Below are positions 1 through 7,242 of a DNA stretch of 33,314 nt, piece after piece. The stretch is taken from NCBI GenBank assembly GCA_029260935.1, contig JAJDCJ010000012.1, positions 1 to 33,314 of the forward strand, in the 5' to 3' direction. How positions within the stretch are numbered: position 1 is the stretch's first letter; every line of letters starts with the position of its first letter. The position numbers and the translations under genes are program-made. This DNA comes from Patescibacteria group bacterium (GTDB taxonomy: Bacteria > Patescibacteriota > Minisyncoccia > Phycocordibacterales > Phycocordibacteraceae). The notes below the pieces were generated by a model. That model ran no database searches. It saw only the letters and a list, made by a program, of their open reading frames with translations, and was not told the DNA's origin.

Positions 1-2
1 AA

Positions 3-932
3 TATATCCCGAATACGGTTATTTCTGGTTTTATAAACGGCGTGGCAATTTTACTGATGTATAAACAAATACAAAAGATATTCAATATTGATAGTGTTGC
101 CTTTTTCCAAAACTTCGTTGCAGGCGGCTTTGCGGTCACCCTTAGTACTGAAGCATATATTGCGCTCGGCACTGCGATTATTCTTCTCTCGTGGCGTAAA
201 ATAACGGCGCTACCACGTATGGGTTCAATAGGTAATTTTATTTCGGGCTCGCTTCTGGTGATGATCTTTGGTGGCGTATTGCAATTTTTCTACCACTTTA
301 ATATCCCAACTGTTTCAGTCACTCTTTCTTCACTGAAGAGTATTATTACCGCGCCATCATTTACATCACTTACCAGTGACCCTCTTGGTATTGCCGTACA
401 AGCAGTGGTTATTGCTTTTATTGTCCTTGTTTCCACACTGATTACGGCGCGTGCTCTTGACCCGAACATGTCGTCAGGTATTGAATTAAAAAATCAATCT
501 CTCGTAAACGCAGTGTCTGGACTTCTTGGGGGGTTCCCGACGAGTATTGGTTTTATTCGCACCACTATTCTAAAGAGAAACCACGCCACCTCTATACTGT
601 CAGGTACGTTAGTTGGAGTGTTTACACTTCTCATCACTTTTACCCTCTCGGGTTTTCTTGCTCTTATTCCGACAGCTATTTTCACCGGCATTCTTTTAAT
701 TGCCGGCTACCGCGCACTTGACTATAGTATTATCCCCGCACTCAGGCACGGAGAAAGTCACTATCTTGGGATTATTATATTTCTCTTGGCAACATACCTC
801 ACCTTTATCGGGCAATTAGCGCTTGCGGTTATTATAGGATCACTTCTCTGGAGAATGTGCATCTTTATTCCCCATCTACACCTCCCTGATCTACCTCACA
901 ACAAAAAAGGAAGTGTTGGCATTTCAGATTAA
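3..932 (+). CDS. SulP-family anion permease, 5' truncated by window edge
   Basis: Reading frame is open from the first bases (YIPNTVISGFINGVAILLMYKQIQKIF...), SulP-like IPNTVISGF...NGVA motif and multiple TM segments; the listed ORF start at 42 is internal. Confidence 0.8.
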   Translation, partial: YIPNTVISGFINGVAILLMYKQIQKIFNIDSVAFFQNFVAGGFAVTLSTEAYIALGTAIILLSWRKITALPRMGSIGNFISGSLLVMIFGGVLQFFYHFNIPTVSVTLSSLKSIITAPSFTSLTSDPLGIAVQAVVIAFIVLVSTLITARALDPNMSSGIELKNQSLVNAVSGLLGGFPTSIGFIRTTILKRNHATSILSGTLVGVFTLLITFTLSGFLALIPTAIFTGILLIAGYRALDYSIIPALRHGESHYLGIIIFLLATYLTFIGQLALAVIIGSLLWRMCIFIPHLHLPDLPHNKKGSVGISD

Positions 933-945
933 GTATGACGTGTAC

Positions 946-1245
946 CTACAATCCCCCGCGACTACTGAAAAAAGTCAGTGCATCAATTCCCGCTGATATA
1001 AGCCCAGCGCCAATCGCAACAATCGCAAAAATGTTGGCGCTGTGCGCAAGTCGGTTTGACGCGCGTTGTTGAAGTTCAGACTGTGCAACCTGCACTACTG
1101 GCCCGAGGCGCGATACGATGTCTTTATGAAACTCATGGTGCGCGATAGTATTATGCGCAAGTCTTATTACTTTGTGTAGCTCTTTTTCAGTCAGGTCAAT
1201 TGGGAACCCTTCAGGTATATCTTTTCTTTTGAAATCTATGATCAT
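946..1245 (-). CDS. Small hypothetical protein with C-terminal TM segment
   Basis: 99-aa ORF, hydrophobic C-terminal stretch (ANIFAIVAIGAGLISAGIDALTFF), compactly placed between genes. Confidence 0.6.
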   Translation of the reverse strand: MIIDFKRKDIPEGFPIDLTEKELHKVIRLAHNTIAHHEFHKDIVSRLGPVVQVAQSELQQRASNRLAHSANIFAIVAIGAGLISAGIDALTFFSSRGGL

Positions 1246-1260
1246 AGTAATGTGGCGTTG

Positions 1261-2124
1261 CTACCCTGACCACACCTCAGTGTCCGGATGGAACGCCGCC
1301 CACGCAAACCAGAAAAGACCGAGACCTACTACTGCTGTACCCTTCTCGTCAACAATATCAACACTACGTGCTGTTTCGTCCCATGAAATGGTGAGTGCAA
1401 CGCCACCGACGGTATCTTTCAACTCGTGGCCTGAGTGTGCAAGAAGTGTTTTCCGTGGATATGCTTTAAATGCGCCATGTTGCTCAACTCCAATCACCCA
1501 CTCTTTCTTTGAAAGTCGCTCGTCGCTGTTTGCAACAGGAAAGAACGTGCTGTCACTTTCTGCATACCCACTGTACGGGCTTCGGGTATAGTCACGAGAA
1601 AATCCTGTTTTAGTGTCCAACACAAGTGTGTCAGGATGCGCCTTCTTCCATACACCGAGTGTAGTGTGTTGTGTGGGAATAGTTATCAATTCAGTACCTT
1701 TCATTTTTCCTGAAACACCTTTGCTCATTATTTGAGACCAGAGAGAGTCCGTGTTGCGGTCATACAAAAGAACATCGCTGTTAAACAAGAGCCCTGAGAC
1801 ACCAAACTCGGTGCGCGTACCATCAATGGTTGCCTCATAGGAAATACCACTGCCACATAATGGACAAAATGTTATTGCAACAGGGGCGTCTCCAAAAAAA
1901 TCGTTCACGATTTCGTGCCAATTCATAATGCCGATAGGGTATGCTTTGACAATCCCGTTATGCACGACACCGAGTACCTCGTCATCATCTCCATATGAAG
2001 TCTCACCCAACGCAACAAAAGAAGGATTGTCAATTGAAGGTATGCCGTCCTTCGGTGGACCACCGCTTAATACATCTCCTTCAGGGATAAGTGCGTCAGT
2101 TAAATCAAAGCCATTTTTTTGCAT
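1261..2124 (-). CDS. DUF3179-domain protein
   Basis: CPLCGSGISYEATIDG and NWHEIVNDFFGDAPVAITFCPLC motifs typical of DUF3179. Confidence 0.85.
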   Translation of the reverse strand: MQKNGFDLTDALIPEGDVLSGGPPKDGIPSIDNPSFVALGETSYGDDDEVLGVVHNGIVKAYPIGIMNWHEIVNDFFGDAPVAITFCPLCGSGISYEATIDGTRTEFGVSGLLFNSDVLLYDRNTDSLWSQIMSKGVSGKMKGTELITIPTQHTTLGVWKKAHPDTLVLDTKTGFSRDYTRSPYSGYAESDSTFFPVANSDERLSKKEWVIGVEQHGAFKAYPRKTLLAHSGHELKDTVGGVALTISWDETARSVDIVDEKGTAVVGLGLFWFAWAAFHPDTEVWSG

Positions 2125-2178
2125 ATGTTTTTTAGTTAGTGTGTTCTTACTTTCAGTATATCAAATGCCCTGGAACCC

Positions 2179-2670
2179 TTAAGCAACACCGAGATATGTA
2201 TTTACTGTCGTCGCATCAATATGGAAATCGTTAAATACCACCCGATGTTTTTCGTCCAGAATAATAAACCACGGCGTTCCCCCTGAGTGATAATGGTACA
2301 TAATACTTGAGCGGTTTCCTGTTGTTTCATCTCCTACGTCGTGTCCAAACGGGATGTGTAAGTTGTACTGTTTTTTTGTTTCCAGCATTTTCTCATACGT
2401 GTTTGATTCAAACCCCTCAAACACTGTTTGTGCTGCCAGAAACACAATATCGTCATGGTTTTTGTATTTCTCTACTAGTTTCTGTAGTGTTGGGAGCCCA
2501 CGACTGTGGCACCCTGGACACCAGCTCTGAAATCCATAGAGCACTACTTTCTTTCCTTCGTAGTCAGACAAATGCACCGGGGCTCTTTCTGTACCATTCT
2601 CATCAACCCACCGTGCAACGTTAAGTTCAGGAGCATCGCTCCCTACAATACCAAAATTATTCATAGACAC
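2179..2670 (-). CDS. Thioredoxin-like/TlpA-type redoxin
   Basis: Thioredoxin fold with SWCPGCHSRGLPTLQ active site, GGTPWFIILD. Confidence 0.8.
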   Translation of the reverse strand: MSMNNFGIVGSDAPELNVARWVDENGTERAPVHLSDYEGKKVVLYGFQSWCPGCHSRGLPTLQKLVEKYKNHDDIVFLAAQTVFEGFESNTYEKMLETKKQYNLHIPFGHDVGDETTGNRSSIMYHYHSGGTPWFIILDEKHRVVFNDFHIDATTVNTYLGVA

Positions 2671-2696
2671 TCTCTGTTAGTTTAATAAATAAAACT

Positions 2697-3476
2697 CTAC
2701 GCAACACCAACGTCGTGTTTTTTATACAACTCAATTTGTCTCTCAGTAAGGTTGCTGGTGCTTAGAAACTCTTTACGTACTGCAGGGTCCGATGCATTTA
2801 CACGAAGTTTCTTGTCTGCTTTTGCTTCTTCCCTTTTTCGCGTTATAAAGTTATTTAGTGTGGTGTATACAATTCCAACTTCAAGCGAAACCTTAATATG
2901 ATCTTCAGGAATAACGAGAATTGCATTTTTGTCACCAAAAATATAATCACCCGGCCGCACCAAGACACCATGTACTGAAATAGGCACATTCACATCACTT
3001 GGGTAAAGCGCCGAGTATGTTCCTGACTGTACCGTCCAGTCAGCGCACGCCGTTTTCATATCGTAGGTTTCTGCATATCGTTCAAACTCACCTTTGTCAC
3101 GGAGTGCGCCGTCAGTCACTAACCCCACCGCATTGCGCGCTGCAAGTTCCGACATACGTGTACCGCCCCCTATTGCGCTGTGATTATATCCTGACGCATC
3201 AACCACTAAAACACTCTCTTTACCACACAGAGAAATGGCGTGTCCTAATGGACCATCTACTTTTCCATCTTTTTGTGAGTGTTCATTTACTTCTTTTATA
3301 TGGTCAGTACGTGCAGGAAGTGAACGGAGTGTAACGGCGCGACCAAAAAACTGTCCATCGCCAATATAGTGGAGCCCATTGATTACCTTTTGGCTTTGCT
3401 TGCCCACAATAGAGGCAAGTGCATCATAGGTGTCAGCCGGTGTAGTTTCTTTTGCTAAATCAAATACATTGTGCAT
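2697..3476 (-). CDS. RraA-like family protein
   Basis: GHAISLCGKESVLVVDASGYNHSAIGGGTRMSELAARNAVGLVTDGALRD resembles RraA/HMG-aldolase family. Confidence 0.8.
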   Translation of the reverse strand: MHNVFDLAKETTPADTYDALASIVGKQSQKVINGLHYIGDGQFFGRAVTLRSLPARTDHIKEVNEHSQKDGKVDGPLGHAISLCGKESVLVVDASGYNHSAIGGGTRMSELAARNAVGLVTDGALRDKGEFERYAETYDMKTACADWTVQSGTYSALYPSDVNVPISVHGVLVRPGDYIFGDKNAILVIPEDHIKVSLEVGIVYTTLNNFITRKREEAKADKKLRVNASDPAVRKEFLSTSNLTERQIELYKKHDVGVA

Positions 3477-3486
3477 ATTATTTTTT

Positions 3487-4428
3487 TTAATTAACGTATG
3501 TCAACCACTGCTCATACCCTGGAAGAGTCCCGGACGTTACTTTTCCATAAAGGTCAGTTAGTTTCTGTGTAACGTCTCCTATTTTTCCATTACTAATTTG
3601 TGTGCCATCAATTTCAACTACAGGGTCAATTTCAGCAGCGGTTCCTGAAAGGAATATTTCATCTCCGCTGCGCAGATCTTCGGGACTCATTACAACTTCG
3701 TGAGTTTTCATACCAAGTTCCTTTTCCGCAAGCTCCAGCAATGTTTTACGCGTAATACCTTTCAGAATATATCCTGTTTTTGGCGTATACAACTCGCCGT
3801 CTTTTACATAAAAAACGTTAGAGCTTGAAGCTTCCGCAACGTTGCCATTGATGTCAAGCATAATTGCCTCGTCAGCGCCTTTTTTGTTTGCAAACAAGTG
3901 ATTGTAGTGTGGGTTGGTGTAGTAACCCGCTATTTTTGCTTCAACGTCTCCTGACTTTGGAGAAATACGTTCTACTTCAGAAGTAACTACCTTCAGCTCT
4001 TTTGTTGCACGATATTGACCAAGCGGTTGAAAAATAATAGTGACATCGGTTGCGTCAGTTGCGGCCAACGTAATTCGTGAAGAAACACCAAATTGAATCT
4101 GTGGGCGCAGATAGCCATGTGCATGTCCTGACGCACGCACTACTTCTTTATGCGCCTCAACAAACTCGTGTCGAGAGTATGGCAGTTTCATACCAAATGA
4201 TTTTGCAGATAGGTCAAGGCGATCAAGGTGATCTGTAAGATGAAAAATTGCGGTTCCTTTTGGTGTTTCGTATACGCGGACACCTTCAAATACACCAGAG
4301 CCGTAACTGATCACATGTGAAAAGATGTGAATGTAAGCATTTTTCCAGTCCACAATTTTCCCATTTATCCAAACGGGCGTCTGAGATGCCTCAGGGACCA
4401 CTGATAAATCTTGCATAATTTTATACAT
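3487..4428 (-). CDS. ilvE: Branched-chain amino acid aminotransferase
   Basis: YGSGVFEGVRVY, GADEAIMLDINGNVAEASSSNVFYVKDG, GITRKTLLELA motifs of class IV aminotransferases. Confidence 0.9.
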   Translation of the reverse strand: MYKIMQDLSVVPEASQTPVWINGKIVDWKNAYIHIFSHVISYGSGVFEGVRVYETPKGTAIFHLTDHLDRLDLSAKSFGMKLPYSRHEFVEAHKEVVRASGHAHGYLRPQIQFGVSSRITLAATDATDVTIIFQPLGQYRATKELKVVTSEVERISPKSGDVEAKIAGYYTNPHYNHLFANKKGADEAIMLDINGNVAEASSSNVFYVKDGELYTPKTGYILKGITRKTLLELAEKELGMKTHEVVMSPEDLRSGDEIFLSGTAAEIDPVVEIDGTQISNGKIGDVTQKLTDLYGKVTSGTLPGYEQWLTYVN

Positions 4429-4532
4429 TAGTTTTTTTAATGAGAAACCCTGCCCCGTACGGCAATGTCAGTACCTTAAATAATATCATATCCATAAACT
4501 CAACAGTCAAAAAAACACCTGTCAAACTAAAA

Positions 4533-5093
4533 CTAAATAATGATATTTGAAGAAGAAATTGCTCCTTCTCTAAGTATTATTGGTTTCTCACCACGTGCGT
4601 CTACCACCGTTGAGGGTGTGTTGAGTGGAAGTTCTCCCCCGTCAATGACCCTAGAAATCATCCCTGCCTTTTCACCGAACTGTGTAAGAATTTTCTCAAC
4701 GGTGTTCTCTGGGAGCATACCGGAAACATTGGCACTTGTTGCGGTAATTGGTTTTCCTATTTTTTGTATCAAAGCAAGTGCCTGAGGGTGGTTTGGAATG
4801 CGCACCCCCACTGACCCATCACTACCCACCACCCCCTTTGTGCGAATCCCGGGATTCGCACAAAGGATGAGGGTGAGTTTGCCAGGAAGGAACTTTTTTG
4901 CAAGTTTGCGCGCAAGTGCTGTTACTTGGGCATACTGTTCAAGCATTTCCAGTGAATCAACTGCAATAGAAATAGGTTTTTTATCATCCCTCCCTTTCAG
5001 CTCCTGCAAACGCAAAACGGCCTCAGGGTTCGTTGCGTCAACCCCAAGACCGTAAAGTGTATCCGTTGGATAGAGTATTATGTCATTATTCAC
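4533..5093 (-). CDS. tsaC: Threonylcarbamoyl-AMP synthase (Sua5/YrdC family)
   Basis: YPTDTLYGLGVDA, KGRDDKKPI, VGVRIPNHP, ITATSANVSG motifs. Confidence 0.92.
   Translation of the reverse strand: MNNDIILYPTDTLYGLGVDATNPEAVLRLQELKGRDDKKPISIAVDSLEMLEQYAQVTALARKLAKKFLPGKLTLILCANPGIRTKGVVGSDGSVGVRIPNHPQALALIQKIGKPITATSANVSGMLPENTVEKILTQFGEKAGMISRVIDGGELPLNTPSTVVDARGEKPIILREGAISSSNIII
4835..4866. repeat. 32-bp perfect palindrome inside tsaC
   Basis: CCTTTGTGCGAATCCC|GGGATTCGCACAAAGG. Confidence 0.95.
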
Positions 5094-5275
5094 TTTTTAC
5101 GTTTTAACTTTCTATTATTTTCTTTGATCTTTAAACGATTTCTCTTTTTTATATATTCTTTCTCTTCTCTCTCAGAAAGTGGGCTTGGCTCAAAAACATC
5201 TCCCGAACCGCGTTTTTTTTCTAACTCTTCCGCTCTTTTCTTTGTGCTCTGCACAAGCATTTTCTCAAACGACAT
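5090..5275 (-). CDS. Small highly charged hypothetical protein
   Basis: 61-aa K/E/R-rich ORF overlapping tsaC start by 4 nt (probable operon). Confidence 0.6.
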   Translation of the reverse strand: MSFEKMLVQSTKKRAEELEKKRGSGDVFEPSPLSEREEKEYIKKRNRLKIKENNRKLKRKK

Positions 5276-5332
5276 ATTATATTTAATTACTTATTGAAAA
5301 TAAAGCAGAGAGATGTTTTATCTCTTATCCGA

Positions 5333-5497
5333 CTACATTTTTCTTCCAGCAGGTCTTGCACCACCTTTTTTATATGGACCGCCAGGTATATCTTTTGCCC
5401 TCTCATTCTGCTCTGTGATTTTTCGAGCGCGGTTTCTTCGCTCAGCTGTTTCCTCTTCAGAAGGGTTGTATGATACGCTATAGTTTTCCTTTTTCAT
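5333..5497 (-). CDS. Small basic hypothetical protein
   Basis: 54 aa from internal ATG (MKKENYSVSYNPSEEET...GGPYKKGGARPAGRKM); the longer ORF start at 5548 is a GTG overlapping a terminator. Confidence 0.55.
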   Translation of the reverse strand: MKKENYSVSYNPSEEETAERRNRARKITEQNERAKDIPGGPYKKGGARPAGRKM

Positions 5498-5536
5498 ATA
5501 TTTAAAATAGCACACAAAGCAAGAAAAGCAATATTG

Positions 5537-5566
5537 AAAAAACCACACCGTGTGGTGTGGTTTTTT
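5537..5566. terminator. Rho-independent terminator hairpin
   Basis: AAAAAACCACACC-gtgt-GGTGTGGTTTTTT. Confidence 0.85.
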
Positions 5567-5580
5567 ACTAAGAAACGAGA

Positions 5581-5706
5581 CTAGTGTTTTGGATTGTGTC
5601 CGGCACCGCCTTTTTTTGGACCAGTGTTCCCTTCTCTTTCTTTGTTTGACTCCTTAATTATCGGTGTTCTTTTTTTCCCAAAAGAAAGCTCAAGATTCTT
5701 GAACAT
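5581..5706 (-). CDS. Small basic hypothetical protein
   Basis: 41-aa ORF MFKNLELSFGKKRTPIIKESNKEREGNTGPKKGGAGHNPKH; C-terminus GPKKGGA resembles the neighbouring ORF's GPYKKGGA. Confidence 0.5.
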   Translation of the reverse strand: MFKNLELSFGKKRTPIIKESNKEREGNTGPKKGGAGHNPKH

Positions 5707-5825
5707 AAAATACTTCGTGTATTAACTATTAATACTGAGATAGATTATACTCTTTATATTTCATATGTCAAGTGTCTCTATTATATCGAAATAACCCACT
5801 ATATATGGCACAATTGGTTTTGTAC

Positions 5826-5898
5826 GCGCGGTTAGCTCAGCTGGTAGAGCGCCTCATTGACGTTGAGGATGTCGGGGATTCGAGTTCCTCACCGCGCA
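5826..5898 (+). tRNA. tRNA-Val(GAC), CCA not encoded
   Basis: Acceptor GCGCGGT/ACCGCGC, D-arm GCTCAGCTGGTAGAGC, anticodon arm CCTCA-TTGACGT-TGAGG, T-arm GGGGATTCGAGTTCCTC. Confidence 0.95.
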
Positions 5899-5905
5899 CA
5901 CGGCA

Positions 5906-5931
5906 AAAAAGGCACACTGCTTTGCCTTTTT
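5906..5931 (+). terminator. Terminator hairpin after tRNA-Val
   Basis: AAAAAGGCA...TGCCTTTTT. Confidence 0.75.
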
Positions 5932-5980
5932 GTGCACGTGTGCGGGGCGCCACCAAAAAAAATACCCAGAGTCAAAAGTT

Positions 5981-7183
5981 ATGAAAATCCTATCCATAGA
6001 AACATCGTGCGACGAAACCGCGGTTTCAGTTATTGAAGCGTCAAACGATCATACACACCCTGCCTACACTATTTTAGGGGATGCACTCTATTCGCAAGCC
6101 ACACTTCATGCGAAATACGGTGGCGTCTACCCAACACTGGCAAAACGCGAACACCAAAAAAACCTTGTGCCACTAACCATTAACTCACTTACGAGCGCCA
6201 CCCTCTATACAAAAGCAGCACCTACTATGATTAATCATAGTAGGTTGGAGAAGGGTGTAGAGAACGTGCGAGAAGAAGAATTTAAAAAAGATATTCTAGA
6301 CTTCCTCAAAACAATACAAAAGCCCGATATTGACCTTATCGCGGTAACCCATGGCCCCGGACTTGAGCCAGCACTCTGGACTGGCGTTTCTTTTGCGCAC
6401 GCACTGAGCCATGCGTGGAATATTCCCCTTACCGGCATTAACCACATGGAAGGACATATTACTGCGGCTTTAGTAAGGAAAAATAAAACGACTGACAAAA
6501 ACCTAAAAGCTATCACCTATACTATTTCACCTGTTGCCCTCCCTATTCTTTCACTTCTTATTTCAGGCGGGCACACTGAACTGGTTTTGATGAAAGAGTG
6601 GTTTAAATATGAGCTAGTGGGACGGACACGAGATGACGCGGTGGGAGAAGCGTTTGATAAGGTGGCACGTCTCCTCGGACTACCCTACCCTGGAGGACCT
6701 GAAGTGAGTCGTTTAGCGCAATTGGCACGAGATAAAGGAACAGTACACGACATAACACTTCCCCGCCCCATGATTCATGAAAACAGTTGTGACTTCTCTT
6801 TTTCTGGTTTAAAAACAGCAGTGTTGTATACACTAAAAGATAAAAAAGAACTTTCGGAAAATGAAAAAGTGAATATGGCACAAGAGTTTGAAGACGCGGT
6901 GCGTGACGTACTCGTCACCAAAACAAAACGCGCACTAGAATTTCACCACCCTAAGACATTAGTGGTAGGAGGCGGAGTTTCCGCAAATACACACATTAGA
7001 AAAGGGTTAGAAACTCTTATTGATGAAAGTTTCCCCGACACTTCCCTACACTATCCAGAACATGGTCTGACTGGCGATAATGCGGTGATGATTGCCACAG
7101 CCGCATACGTACGAGAAATTCATAACGCAACGGTCACTTCAGAAAAACTAGAGGCACACGGCTCACTGTCCCTCGTTCAATAA
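5981..7183 (+). CDS. tsaD: tRNA N6-adenosine threonylcarbamoyltransferase
   Basis: MKILSIETSCDETAVSV, NHMEGH, LLISGGHTELV, DDAVGEAFDKVARLLGLPYPGGP, VVGGGVSAN; start set at 5981 rather than the ORF start 5930. Confidence 0.95.
   Translation: MKILSIETSCDETAVSVIEASNDHTHPAYTILGDALYSQATLHAKYGGVYPTLAKREHQKNLVPLTINSLTSATLYTKAAPTMINHSRLEKGVENVREEEFKKDILDFLKTIQKPDIDLIAVTHGPGLEPALWTGVSFAHALSHAWNIPLTGINHMEGHITAALVRKNKTTDKNLKAITYTISPVALPILSLLISGGHTELVLMKEWFKYELVGRTRDDAVGEAFDKVARLLGLPYPGGPEVSRLAQLARDKGTVHDITLPRPMIHENSCDFSFSGLKTAVLYTLKDKKELSENEKVNMAQEFEDAVRDVLVTKTKRALEFHHPKTLVVGGGVSANTHIRKGLETLIDESFPDTSLHYPEHGLTGDNAVMIATAAYVREIHNATVTSEKLEAHGSLSLVQ
6220..6245. repeat. 26-bp perfect palindrome inside tsaD (copy 1)
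   Basis: ACCTACTATGATT|AATCATAGTAGGT; exact second copy at 24415-24440. Confidence 0.95.
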
Positions 7184-7242
7184 CTCCCCAGTAAGGCGGT
7201 ATCTTTATGGTGATTTACTGCCAATGAGGGTATTATAGAAAA

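Noticed and set aside
1172-1591. 139-aa plus-strand ORF opposite the DUF3179 gene
   Set aside because: Antisense to a confidently identified gene, no recognisable motifs.
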